Positions 45,401 to 47,668 of a DNA stretch of 64,000 bases are shown piece by piece. Location of the stretch: contig NZ_JAJVKW010000004.1 of NCBI RefSeq assembly GCF_024198255.1, positions 620,001 to 684,000 on the forward strand, written 5' to 3'. Within the stretch, counting starts at the first letter, position 1. Every line of letters starts with the position of its first letter. Position numbers and translations under genes: made by a program. The stretch is from Myxococcus guangdongensis (lineage in GTDB: Bacteria; Myxococcota; Myxococcia; Myxococcales; Myxococcaceae). The notes beneath the pieces were generated by a model, which made no database searches, had not been told where the DNA came from, and saw only the letters and a program-made list of their open reading frames with translations.

Positions 45401-47605
45401 TCCACGGCTGGGAACACGCTGCCCTACCTGTTCGTCCAGGACATGGCAGACGGGTGCGCGCCCGTGGTCGGTTCCGTCAGTTGTCGTGTGGACAGCTACG
45501 AGTTGCGGACGGGACCGCTCTCGAGGAACGCGAAGATCTTCATCCCGAGGATGGGCTCCTTCGAGGGCGTGAAGATCTCCCGCGCGGCATTGGGGCTCGG
45601 GGCGTTGTGTGTTCCGTCGTCGGAGGCGTTCACTTGTTCCCTGGGATCCTGCCAGGACGTGGGGGCCACGGGGGCGCCGGAACACCGTTGCGTGGCGCAC
45701 CAGTGCAACGACGGGTTGAACAACGACGATGGTGACGACGTCGCGGACTATCCGAACGATCCCGGCTGTGACTCCCCGGACGATGACGACGAGACCGACC
45801 CGGTTCCGCTGCCCGCGTGCTCGGATCAGATCGACAACGATGGTGATGGGAGAACGGACTGGCCCGAGGATCCAGGGTGCTCGAGCGCGGCTGGGGACTC
45901 CGAGGGTGGAGACGGTGAGACCTGCGCGGAGCCGCTGGACTTGATGTCAGTGATGGAGGAGAGCGCGGAGCGGGCTGTCCTCACGCTGGACTTCGACGAA
46001 GCCCAGGACGATGAACACCTTGTCTGTTCAGCCCCAGGCGTGCAGTGGGGAGACCGTGTCCTCGGCGTCCAGATGCCGGGTCCGGGCTACCTCTCCGTGA
46101 ACGGAGATGCGCAAGTCCATGGCCTCTCGCTCAGGAACGTTTGCGCCCTCTCCACTCGGGATGCGGTGTGCCGGGCGCGTTCCGTGGGTGGGAGTGGTGG
46201 ACTCGTGGCTTCGTTGCGTGTCGACCAGATGGGCCCTGCGTATGTCGTCGTCGAGGGCAGTGGTACGGGGCAGGTCGAGGTCAGCGGGCTCCTGGATGAG
46301 GATGCCCCCTGCGCGCCGTGGCAACCGTGGTTCCGTTGTGGCGACAGGCAGCAATGCTTCCCTCGGAGTGGGCCAGGAGGCGTGCCGTCCTTGACGGAGT
46401 TCCAGTGCCGCCTGCCTCGTTGCTCCGATTTCATCGATGACGATGGGGACGGTCTGACCGACTTCCCCTTCGACCCTGGATGCTCGAGCCCGGAGGACGA
46501 CGACGAGACGGATCCCGCCCAGGTCCCGGCGTGTGGCGATGGATTGGACAACGAGCCGGACGGCTTGAAGGACCAGCGGATCGATTATGGTCCGGCGGGA
46601 GATCCCACAGCCGATCCGTCCTGTATGAGCGCCGCGGACGACGACGAGTTGTATTGCGGTGCGGTCCTCCCTGCGGCGGGCCTTCCTTCGGCGCCGTTGG
46701 TGGTCTCGGGAAGGACCTCCAGGTCGGGTGGACCCGTGCGCCGCTGTACGTCCTCGTTCAGTCCACACGTCAATGCCTACGACTTCGTCGCCCCGATTCC
46801 CGGGGCCTACCGATTCCGGATCGAGAGCGTCCAGTCCGCGTACCTCGCGCTGCGTGAGGACACCTGTCGAGGTGCTTCCATCGGCATGTGCCAGCTCACC
46901 GATGAGACCCGTTCGACCGAGAGGGTCGTCGTCCTGGCGGCGAACGAGCATGTCGTGGCCACTGTCGAGGCCAGCGTCGCCACGGACTTCGTCTTGACCG
47001 TGGACATGCCGTTCCAGTGTGGGAATGGCCTGGATGATGACGGTGACGGGGTGGTCGACTTCCCGGCGGAGCCAGGGTGCGAGTCCTTGATGGATGCGGA
47101 CGAGCGGGACCCGTTGGTGCCTCCGGTCTGCTCGGATGGAATCGACAACGATGGGGATGGACAGGTGGACTTCCCCCAGGATTCGGACTGTGTGTCCGCA
47201 TCGGGGACGACGGAGTCCGCCAACTGTCAGGGGGTCGAGGAGGTGCTGTTGACCGGCCCGCTGCCCATCTGGGCGACCGCGAACACGTCAGGGGCGAGCC
47301 GTATCGAACATGGCGGGTGCGGCTATGAATACACGGGACCTGAGAAGGTGTTCCGCTGGGTGGCACCGGAGGCGGGCACCTACCAGGTGGACACTGCGGG
47401 CTCGAGCATCGGTACGGTGCTCGCGGTGTATCCGCCGACCTGTCGCCCCGAGCAGGTCCTGGTGTGTGACGGCACTCCGGCGAGGAGCGATTATCCGACG
47501 AGAGTCGACGTCGACCTGCAGGCGGATGAGGCCATCATCATCGTCGTGGATGGACTGACGACGGAGGACGCTGGAAGCATCCAGCTCCACATCCGGCGAC
47601 AGTGA
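15461..47605 (+). CDS. Giant secreted multi-domain protein (Big_2, Ig-like, LVIVD, TIG repeats; about 10,714 aa)
   Basis: The preferred start is GTG 15461, because GGGAGG lies 4 nt upstream and a signal peptide follows at once ('SVRAMLLAVSLGYTAAASA', cleavage near ASA-AV). ATG 15479 is the alternative, and the open frame reaches 15242. The order is: two Big_2-like domains (residues about 268-447); about two dozen Ig-like domains (about 447-2940); seven super-modules of LVIVD propeller, Big_5-like, TIG and TIG (about 2944-7437); Ig-like (about 7437-7947); propeller (about 7950-8337); Ig-like; propeller (about 8730-9310); Ig-like (about 9314-9923); and a Cys/Asp-rich C-terminus with six 'DNDGDG'-type repeats and a PPC-like end. 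No sortase signal, autotransporter barrel or enzyme motif is seen. It is probably a surface or matrix protein of about 1.1 MDa that binds partners or forms a scaffold. The function is unproven. Confidence 0.88.
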   Translation: MNRLVSMSVRAMLLAVSLGYTAAASAAVPVVTGTYPLASLRSGANSVEFAFDIENQVSQILVSVEGDSPSQGSFVSLSRLRVDRDLASALPFHVLVPLNAPFPADGVLAVTAVPVGPDSVYGAPFTVAYDAKASPPGFGVTPIAIRADPTWRGIVLELSHTGQIASVELSVLGVSSLALRTSLGDLSAVESQAFVSTRRLVGRPRSSTPGRIQFYVPTVDGAVPPDGVVIADVALHDPFGRIVHTSVVEFINANSFDPLIFIHAQPGSLLMSQVGSREHLKVFGSFAISGEVDLSGGRQGVLYSSSNPTVVAVTQSGEVIALGQGDATIKVSYAEHVAEVPVFVTDSSRIVATHISPSTVTLDRVGATLQLKLEGLLDDPVSGRVVDLSPSALNTVWSSSDPTTVSSSVDGKLTSRGVGTVTITATHTTAENVVWREEVRVEALNGVPQVHLSGPASITAGSSFEVRATASDDVAIKHVVFLVNGVPTAEDDSAPYTLSIQAPPAAGSTLRLAAIAVDSSGKSSIQATLDTKVLPPAGPSALKVVYEHPAAGASLIEGLPHTIRVTSGDWTSGALSPLDFQAVRFTVDGAPAGVAQVPRVELRPIPNSKPQQLATVPIWEVNYIPPPGSQGSSAVIQAVAVDRHGATAPGAALMVRIVGNAPPLITRRSPLGDSVEVTEGVPLSVEGRVSDDALSFGVKVALLVNGNAVDVSRLDQGGQGGVTPGSQDFNLSWTPPPGSTGRRYRVELQAVDHAGLERRVGFEAVVKADGPPSVSVLTPVANASFMGGTPIVLTAAATDDSGAPPQVTWKVNGQAVGQSSVPPYRVLYVAPVVPQGASSSLNLEITAVARDAQGHVRESSAIPVSITRDSSPPTVSILTPSHHAQVPNSQGLLVTVAGVDNVDVAKVEVYLNDEQTAFFTDSAPGKNAGVTGSFVSHVVIPKEKFFQGTLAKEQLTLTARVVDAANNHSEARHTVFLKADSAPSLEFVSPAPGAAVTAATRVPIVLHAKDDVAVSRVDLYELRGSTRHAISSSSLSPYRFDLLLPLAPGPFTLLAEAFDSAGQKNAGEVSLTLKVTADDEPPMVAFRSPSEGSTVFAGAGRSVDVVVVATDNVHVKHASLYLRDPSASNGSSASEVLVGSGPITGTTEGGLYQVFKWKLDVPAAYEGKTLNLRTVVSDDGNRTADRTLSLRAIKNAAPVVSLMSPSPRTPVKEGQDVTVTFTVADDEGVASVAARSGGTTLDPFIGPIDVSVQQRIVVRAPIVDSSTPAASRSVGVAVKDVSPVPQVGHSDVVLDIVDDVEHPTALLMAPLPTASEQVIQVPSNGSLGMRIEVSDDVRVSRVALFLDCPEGAPGTPASNCPEFVPHDPTQSFLRATQEDFEEVRVPNPQGPGDILVSRRYVGTFSGTVSFQPPDDVRFKPVPVRHVLFARAYDPAGNFTDTSKVVFEIVPVEDKLPPVVRVALDGVPDARTCVAGATVKLGVQASDDTTVQSVSVRFDGGEPLGGLVQEPSTLPAARVSLSGDFVLPTLTTTESRTVSFEATAVDTHNRRSVASYSCLLVPDTKPIVRWVAPTSGELVEEQRYSGSLELQDDVGLQAAWLVAATSEVTSVSSSSVTLAAPSLATEGASFDASAFAFSRASLSFGMHPLLSEAVAFGVEGEAGALRLTPHAPVGNEGAPGVLKLKVSGATPGAQARVTYHLRPKDNLSPDDRVALEVFKARFPSGDFTQSRWVALSAQSDTAVDIGFDARVVEVEQVQVELLRASGDARPVLVSGLAVRYQSGQPYQVRTIAAGQQVAVDPLPLDLKAGVLTSRQVGFRVPETWTSSSVGLTAVAVDTSGGASRTTRVLSVVPDTVAPQASILGMGEGASIVVGQPLSVRVRVSDNASLARVRLLVDGVPQGEQLLVGTAQELSFPVTREALGPAELYVQVWDRAGNQSVSLPSYLQAVPDGKPMVQLDRLEALGETLHRTELESGFVRLLQGGNATLYFTVKDDVGVKSVTTTFGSEATRTHSFVPSVKTEQRSVVLTPPLGAEGQPSVLTVTVRDTADHEQSIRLVVESRRPRAPELAFLEPAADASLVEGSIQLRLGALSSDDTRVTGVEFFINDRPALQLQERDGIAVPTFFNEAGDPVASDVTVREALAQLNVVPEEIGRFRIFRGLLSLPAGFVRLDPNRSESFIQLRVEARDLEGNRASVERRIRIVSDSRLPVASILRPNLGRDVIEGTPVLVQVQAHDNAFVDRVEIYAGPSAEALEIIHIAGGFPAENALPGSAFDVYSPVVTFQHSVPELARLGGLDNVPYFIATRARDVSGNYGEIEYQQIDVVRDREPALSILSPADGSRAVAKNLLPVVMSAEDDVAITSVSLFLDGATTPFATLSQAPFSFLVPVPETEGGTLRLQGRAKDSFGHEVFSQLVVLTVAEDQAPTVVIAQPGHESVVYEGRDFSVLVAAQDDVEVRGVEVTVEGGPSGPLHFVSTTRPYTFRVPLPHGSRDHRLTINAKARDSANQTTRAQPVSVNVQADTTPPTVRWASPAQGSAIREGLRLDVEARAEDNVGVASVTISAQVGTGAPVEVARFAAPPYRFSYSVPKALVPSGGDSVPVTFTAKAVDLSNLSATASVTVSVADDEPPTVALVAPSKPVVVGQPAIFRADAKDWVALSHVTFLVGPAPDRLAEVGRLFIAPFDYAFMAEPSQVGQRLWMAARAVDSAGQATLSEPVDFTVRQDQAPTVALTRPEADSVVFAGARIRMEANAVDADSGIASVSFFVDGRKVATATTPAGIPGRPSAYVGSFVAPLGSGSRTFDVMAVAVDMAGQETASAVRKVGTIPDTTAPEVELIDPPHLDIVTEGEPLLLSAFAEDNAAVDRVLFTSTRDLPGGGAVTEELGSTAMPILADSGRTHYRYTWLLPTPMAGQQRTLQAHARDLAGNSAVSGVVRVEGGMRPTRPPYRPLGVSSESLRLSALSFDGNTVGVVGITGAPWGAPVSQGVEFFQVSGASQEPVTGLAAHALEGVPVASTFHEKRALVSVRHNAAGRAGELVLFDTRDIGNIKREGAVDLSGPEVGGVAAAGQLGFVANGRAGVVVIDLASPAYPQRITTLPVTGEALDVAVAGDRLLVAAGSGGLRVFDLSDPELGELDFIPVPGSAQTVSVEGARAFVGCAGASASLMVVDLRGAPRVLSMLSHASARADLLAQGQRSVAALGNLSVSTVQYVNEEGRSVKGLLTTSMVDSEGIASKLVHANVPEAQEVLLTPSGPMTLFGHAGVAEFTVPRLVVTDVSPRDGAEQVALGGGSLNLSVDFSQPLDAQTVTSARVALRKGLMNGAPLDVTVRLSATDERRLEIVLPPGAVLDPDTLYSITVEPGIRSQSPFNQELEKRFMARFRTGTTTGDAPRVSGVVPRAGPVDGGTPVKISGAHFELGARVYFSGVEATDIIVDSDGGFVMARTPRQVEGPARVTVVNPGGLQGSLLGGFVYMDILQVHQASPSSGPLAGGQEVELSGAGFQLGAEVHFRGQSAEAPLGGKATRVTVLSPGRMRVTTPPGSFGPADIVVVNPDGQRAEQQSAYLYSNLSAPTRIARYTPRVDGPEFRPLDRLPQGRPGQVVLADRRAYLLSDASIESGAKDITEVLKRSILGALSVVDVSVPGSASVMGGASFPPPYLPRALAVRQGVAYVAADSETVPAVELAGEGGPSLLVVDVSQPSQPRLVSALPYEGQALEIALVDDLALIAAGERGLALFSLVDPLRPALLGSVRSFLLKGSVRNVSVQGVRVMGRYGVLDASSEGLRASLVVDLARPGFPVVGEGPALGALALYEGMGLSVVNEQASVVSLVPPTQPRRVAPVPALVGTRFSTSDIGPHLGVSGGGGVVQLTAVSEPTAPLPIDAVDLWPATVLGGVSMERGVVVASLREVYTPANQVAPNDGMAIIEVPFPVVVSTQPRAHEKGVPKTSSVVLDLNMPIAVPGRLDARLFKLSGSVEGEPVPATVSIPEGRPDRIVLTPANLLEAGMRYRVVATALKGAADGARMPGRFVMEFEASGETVSRQPVVQSLSPREGPVAGGTLVTLSGSGFQTELVVRFGGAPAVVESISPVEVKVRTPASLTAGAVALEVRNPSGGTLIRAGAFLYTKPLELLAISPGRGPSTGGAKVVLTGQGFTTTGLMQVLFDGAPALRVRTLGMERIEAVTPNGLRGAVDVTVVHPSGARATLRDAYIFDQPTDSAVAFPGEIRDMVTIGDHVYMVGANGLRVVDLSGVHRLGRLAGTPIPPERRNELVDEDGDRVDDRIVGTWSFGGGELLSLSYSPDGRDRLYVGAGVRGPQGTYGRAMVLELDISRPFEPRQVSVTSSGPGAVFGLDAQGDRLLAAAGAAGLRGFDITHGPFLLNLLPSPLGPTEDGGPDVSALAVEDGLAVVGSGRWMPGHRFTGGRLHTVRVDRALLHQDSLPLEVQRVRLRRDHWAVVAAGNEGLVLVDVSRPEDLQRGPSLGTDVLKGFASDVQLVGDLAYVAVGAAGVAVVDLSNMLSPRLLHHVAGASGGSAERVAVAGGRVVSARDLGARGWSLEFGPAAELTVVSASVRAGEVVPRDLSSLLLSFSSTITPESARAAVSLTVDGEEWVRTSAPRVELEAGSPSEPASTVVLRFRPEMPLPAGAQVRLAVSTELLTPDARHLLSPFEVVFEAAWADGRRPLIGQVAPRVASTEGDVLVEILGENFAEVTTVLIGGSVAQVLPTVPHDPTRLRVNVPPGLPGLADVVVLNGELDALGRLVPGTGSGLLDRRAGAFLYKSPLYLSTATPRFLDPKGGGQMRVVGDGFLPAWAYGALGAPRVFVGGIESSEVSVVSTTELSVKAPPGSFDARERYARVRVLSSLPRNTGEGGSAVLDEDATLNQSVSYGLARGAVVDSLPPPPTPGEVFVQSFVPKSLTVDSGNPLMLYASAGASIAGNRLPTDYQGTYNTSGRYFDAFVAGGFDAQRPGAPKASLEVRATPDAARVDVLQAILTGYLPAETPWPELDLTPDSLDIATRDEQVLVANGSGGLAVARSTGTSLEVVGRAKFGTWAEPQFATRLLAIPVGGWVAFNGMTPNPPPGAGLCIGHEPAVGTGGALRLVDTRHPSDPLLVGSIALAEEPFGMALGRGRLFVVTGHHEGVHYCNNPEGGFPPPPDYSLGGGARGGQRTTYHQAGEAPRGALEIYASAHPGAARVKRLEYAATLSDVVVVGDTAIVAAAELGVLFFDISTPEDAEELTSLRIPFDERLSNTPGEPQRLRLLGDMLFVSSNRGGVLLVDVADPRHPELISGGNTEVAFDTAMVGDRLMLAGGDRLTELVVPFSFVTDVVPARGSIISPDSPELLVRINRPIHVPSIHTGTVQLVGSDGLPAVGADGQPVALTLTVENDLSTRRHGVKVRVEGTLRPQTQYVLRMTTGVTDQSGGSLLRSFEAGFLTGAALSRQPLLVALEPHSLPRASGGRVALRGRGFTGTERVSFTVSGHAARMVDCALGGSGCVVSADGTSLSLDAPGADQTGPADVKVVHPGGPSSELASALFYLEAVAEARATLSPDHGPVGGGTRVTLALDRDALMPGMSVLVGAESAEDVDIVDLRTMRFTTPRADAAGLATIRVVDPSQGAPGATGWPVATFAYDMPFRMNLDLPGYPPKQVSELRRVSDTLFVGVSAPSHAVGLDIFDMGLEERPIRLGGLVTEQPVLGLDVSGNLAVLAEGAGISVVDVSAPKRPYLVGRATTGGIATGVRIEGPLAYVSVTHPGVASGQIQVFDLAAPQPVFVRSVPLYPEDGLALELGVGRFYVLTSNIRDGGANGLRLAIHDREGVRVGGVVVEAGLSVDGLMRARIAVRSGRAYISVGPRLYVFDVSAEHEAQPVKLQSTALVAEGTGLTWYGGSLLVATRDAEETIVEVPATELLAVGHSPAHEAVAPVGSSVHIDFNLHVDASSLASGGLVVKAFSASHPPPVGRVVGGEVEVLFTGARGSSLLFAPSSGSAFMPGERVEVSLAQGSIKSLLQESGVTRSLASPVSFSFQLDEGGRPQPVISRVVPAGGLRTETTTVRIEGLGFGGAGLVVAVGGTPLTGAGEVVWSGGTPETLTVKVPPSAVAGPVAIQVGYPEGPADMRLGGFVYRDPLQLSAPLPDHAGQSGGVEVVFTGAGFMPGMAVLFGDTPSFDVRVHSAHRLTAVAPPHEAGLVEVRASLRTPTHTGGVRDHVAVSPRPFLYGAGAVARLETPPLRQVLVEQGVVYASIGGSVEVTGPQGAAITGGGTRTQAQGGVYIADPSEPTAVRQVARLMFPDSESSGAYQLVKAGSRLYVAAGTGGVKVVDVTRPSAPSLVHSLPGSGTTVGVAVGGEMLFAADSAGVRAYRTMEGVQPRLTHQRAIPGGVTALALHGHLLLVAAEGADGARLLVLDARRGDLAQLGMLPLLGRASHITAEGHRAFVSLGAKARVAIVDLSTPSAPRLVEGLVLEDVMNSGRVSAEQASVAGGIAYVAAGGGKVQRFRVPVGGIPSKLSHAVVHGDAITLAMRDRYLLVGTLVLDKGGRAVELPILPPEDGSGGLAGTIASVTLDHLELRGTLPSEGETVPVGTSPVVLLSELPSAASLSEIHLETTADQPVAGTLQSHSDAGGARVVFTPAASLQVGTSYVLKVGSGLADVRGGTLGTQVEVRFRTASQATLEAPTLVAVEPSYGLTAGGETLDLFGTGFRAGCTVYIGGQRAGATPAGSCAVGDGGTRVTVAAPPGVVGAASVEVVNADGLSASRLGAYRYLVAPKISKVEPAFAETMSREQVRIHGEGFYAGSRVTFSGIPARATSVDVTGTLTATLPDGLVGPVDVRVETPSAGGSIASLLPGGFTFTLARREDLTEGSPASALVGDTLLQVQENELVAIDLSASGNKLELGRVPGVGNATALSVAGTHAVLLGEREVVRYDLGACGSGPGVGCLPMEVDRVPLVSGQSLSSVAATPGATTVVAAGGGELVMLATLREPGQAQERLRVVAQHSLVPARIAGLGVVGSTLALLLEEQQMSRLDLLSLEDGALRPLSQVQNLAGAAHDLVVDGSRIAVSAGASAHLVDVTDPVLPRRLGSWTAPGGSGAVPRSLALSGPWLLAVGTERASWIDTTASTAFAERTFFTHGARVSPKALVGDGFALVSQVARTQLFDTLPYPTVARTSPKPGGELMQGAPVVVAVASELPLSVAARSTLGLLDGETEVPASAITRSGASVRFQPRDTLVAGRVYTARVGLEPTSFVGGYLRGPWTFDVRGGAQAPDVSVGLLSPDHGPTAGGTVVTLSGTGFTPGTQVYFGASLAVDDPTHEASSSELRVVAPPTPYAGPVRVRVVTGAGSAEVAGGFVYTAPLSVSEVVPSKIDLAGQWVSLLGTGFTRGIEVRFTEHGAPAQSRNVTPGRVDVLVPPGAEGWVPLFATQSGGSVSLPQALRRGDVKAPTAQPVFSPAGAVAAEEKVFSATFDEPVSLGTGGEAPTTATLTALATGVVMPGALSVSGATVSFTRPTGSPALPSASTYRLTLANVHDLEGNVRSGPLSHVFTVQDTVSPTVSLAFVGRAEAVDNAVLGVGTEYAFVVKVTDDSRSVAKVEFFVDGVPLSVSNAATHEFRHVWRFVPAGGTSSLLARATDGSGNVGLSSATVSLSNDRLPSVRFTQPALASVRQTEGTSLTLQLRAEDAEELRAIELSMDGVPLRRVPITAKREELLDETLTLTLSGDVSETHELVAVAIDSRGQSSSPALLQVTVERDVTRPTVAWHMPAQGARVYSGSAMDLRVSVADDTRVATTTFHQKDGNGTSREIAAFQGLPQPVRWVAPSVQEDTQVKLRVAARDGRGNEGEAQLDVTVVPAAQGAGKPYVSLLSPRNEDSLVEGKMVDVAVEVVAPAGVASVTLGLEAQRVTLTHAPWRHAFKIPPLVGTQPYRIPVHAMATDLEGRNSEPVVQHFWVTDDSAVPSPDLRVATRPDGPVWLGGSSLHVDDTLMALATTASVRVAGVPLAPAADGRFPLPLGGESAPVLAVVEPLPGTGQSFSATRQGVLNVFAREAASVKPESAAPVVGVAARSDVWAVVRDDSTGESIVELRGRGALEVLATRKLKGRAVGLAFVEERLAVALKRGGEGAIELLSVPDLLVTTVPLRRPPTALASARGAWVLVGSEEGLEVRSADGELLGRLPGPEVQSVSVYGKQAWVLAGDVLTAVDLSVPYAPKRGAAIEVRDVTWVVASAEDQACVVGDNSGVGFVHCYQEVVQGSFYAMGASRAELYGTPLSATVLGPWLVVGTEQGLKVHDVKSRPVQGRAYPASVGDFPALMGAAAAGPAELYAADGNTVARLPLGRGPGMPVVSLVAPESGARGRRLALTAAVQDGADAFNSYVAELKVNGRTVEVLDGRVPVAVDLPLTGATAHLELRVHDLAGNTVSAEDTVTLTAPEAGPEFVALRSESHVLEGTMMEVVPVFVDPARVRAVTVTLRDGGTVLDTVTVNAPSLRAVLSVPVLGITEEFGRAVTLEAVATDGTQVAISTPSVVFILPAVEPSGPLFSLSAVPAQMVEGEAVGVRASFTGPAPFSDFTLSFSVGMVGQPLVEQVVLASPETRAILRMPELPEGVASAPVRIEVRLVDGQGLHSNASVEAEVVEDTTGPNIVEFEVDPPGAVVVAGSTLAATMRATDEARVTPDSGLRVRLGGAVVATGVNSVSYVIPPETPLGSVLRVEAWAVDARGNLTQRFQEREVSGPIAAPETRVHGGIFAGAKDVAVLGELVAVATETGVSLGRLLHAGASVFVTPLGAVRVDGGTPKELAVIGQQVLVTLQDGRVFVVDVTRPEMPRVVGWAPSQDITSLKASSRVFVAEDQSAVLELDVSNPASPGLVPYMTRLSTGPLLAVTGERLFYANNSTLFAARVSVTPPPSYEAAPSALFAGVPLVVDVDGNTVVVGTEEGIQVGTLGASSLTAQGFIGLGSRATAVVASGGRAYVAGDDGVLRVVDLREPHALRVVARESLAARALRVSGGVLMAATEEGLALKSLVNLSEGPVNAAQGAWETTDAVVGLTPARRGVIAAAGLAGAPLVDVGLPFRPLRQLTVSARSGVRQVEGLDADLFLLDASTLGVLTQRATDGVYVADGSRDARLAALGSVERFQVRSGRLWAVGGGSVSTAELPAVLMPRTLDLQGPVLDVAGDGRRAVVARGAAGLGVVELDRTGALFRRASLTDQAVQAVAMEGELLLAGGTTGVRVFTLNVAGALVERGSLSTQSPVRRIRMSGRLALVTTEEDVQFWNVEPPQPVLLVRLEAPGAQDAVLVGESVVVARGSAGVSVFSAPSIIMPAPVVELSLPGDQTVAMPGEVVTFEARSSGVNVDDVDLLVNGAAWSRLEPGVSRGQWRVPAGSAPGTQWVLQARAHGGAGVTGVSGSRRVLTGTPPVSEPLWASIAAPSGGNSFYSGAPFEVVAMVQGGHPPYTVSTSVEDAFLGMLTPMPGQVGRYSSSVRMPPQSLGWVSLHVDVIDSAGHSVRQSLELLGQQTAGIPHDLRGLPERLFAAPRKNPIHLSVVDDGPNVLRLYVDGAVVASNHQPWGDSENTLDHVLELSSKRPGDAVSLRVVAEDSLGQRLDTGELRYVVMPLVAIPTIDSFLVSGEMEGSTVSIQISALDMDDDLDKVSVWAIYGATYVDRLRIEGGSAPELITQVQGGALESSFTLPLLADPRLMGRNELVLMALATDRSGHEVRRYYQVFLQEDLAPGVQHYAGSWPHATRLVVGYPVEIIALAHDVSGMAGMTMTATLPDGRSVQGTVTCASPDECEGTLGVLDLSEGSLDVSVLATDTGGRVTHSTHRYTVTSNGAPVLEVKPWPSYGVVGSPMRVDAKAFDEKALSSMRLVANGSTFAQTGPSEVPSFGVSLTGMYTPSAPGSLVFEATATDTLGLSGSAFSTAMPVVAAGAGASCAAAVPMPAGVDFRPTSVQVNPTFTSPCGRGEIWGFGSWHSLPFDGPIESLVLESTAGNTLPYLFVQDMADGCAPVVGSVSCRVDSYELRTGPLSRNAKIFIPRMGSFEGVKISRAALGLGALCVPSSEAFTCSLGSCQDVGATGAPEHRCVAHQCNDGLNNDDGDDVADYPNDPGCDSPDDDDETDPVPLPACSDQIDNDGDGRTDWPEDPGCSSAAGDSEGGDGETCAEPLDLMSVMEESAERAVLTLDFDEAQDDEHLVCSAPGVQWGDRVLGVQMPGPGYLSVNGDAQVHGLSLRNVCALSTRDAVCRARSVGGSGGLVASLRVDQMGPAYVVVEGSGTGQVEVSGLLDEDAPCAPWQPWFRCGDRQQCFPRSGPGGVPSLTEFQCRLPRCSDFIDDDGDGLTDFPFDPGCSSPEDDDETDPAQVPACGDGLDNEPDGLKDQRIDYGPAGDPTADPSCMSAADDDELYCGAVLPAAGLPSAPLVVSGRTSRSGGPVRRCTSSFSPHVNAYDFVAPIPGAYRFRIESVQSAYLALREDTCRGASIGMCQLTDETRSTERVVVLAANEHVVATVEASVATDFVLTVDMPFQCGNGLDDDGDGVVDFPAEPGCESLMDADERDPLVPPVCSDGIDNDGDGQVDFPQDSDCVSASGTTESANCQGVEEVLLTGPLPIWATANTSGASRIEHGGCGYEYTGPEKVFRWVAPEAGTYQVDTAGSSIGTVLAVYPPTCRPEQVLVCDGTPARSDYPTRVDVDLQADEAIIIVVDGLTTEDAGSIQLHIRRQ
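24290..37770 (+). repeat. Seven tandem LVIVD-Big_5-TIG-TIG super-modules
   Basis: Approximate module limits are 24290-26160, 26165-28100, 28100-30130, 30130-32355, 32355-34110, 34115-36020 and 36020-37770. Each begins with propeller blades of the type 'VxVVDLSxPxxPxxV', goes through one Ig fold typified by 'VTDVSPRDGAEQVALGG' and 'YxLxVxxGLxD', then two TIG domains typified by 'PxxGPxxGGTxVxxSGxGF' ending 'GxFxY'. Length is about 580-740 residues per module. Copies are clearly related in order but diverged, so the array is old. Confidence 0.8.
45700..47230 (+). repeat. Six Cys/Asp 'DNDGDG' repeats in the giant protein C-terminus
   Basis: Repeats have the form C-x-D-x-I/L-D-N/D-D-G-D-G-x-x-D-x-P-x-D-P-G-C, starting near 45703, 45818, 46420, 46530, 47019 and 47130, interleaved with beta-rich PPC-like segments. 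The spaced Asp/Asn residues resemble thrombospondin type 3 or EF-hand-like calcium sites, and the paired Cys suggest disulphides outside the cell. Similar repeats are common in secreted myxobacterial proteins. Confidence 0.75.
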
Positions 47606-47621
47606 GTTGTATCGGGGCTCA

Positions 47622-47650
47622 CGAGCCGGCGCGAGTCGTGCGCCGGCTCG
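47622..47650. terminator. Hairpin between convergent genes
   Basis: A perfect 11-bp inverted repeat (47622-47632 and 47640-47650, CGAGCCGGCGC with its complement) with a 7-nt loop sits 17 bases after the giant gene stop and 19 bases before the end of the convergent foldase gene. It could end transcription in both directions. There is no T-run. Confidence 0.65.
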
Positions 47651-47668
47651 GAGGACCTCCGTCGAAGT

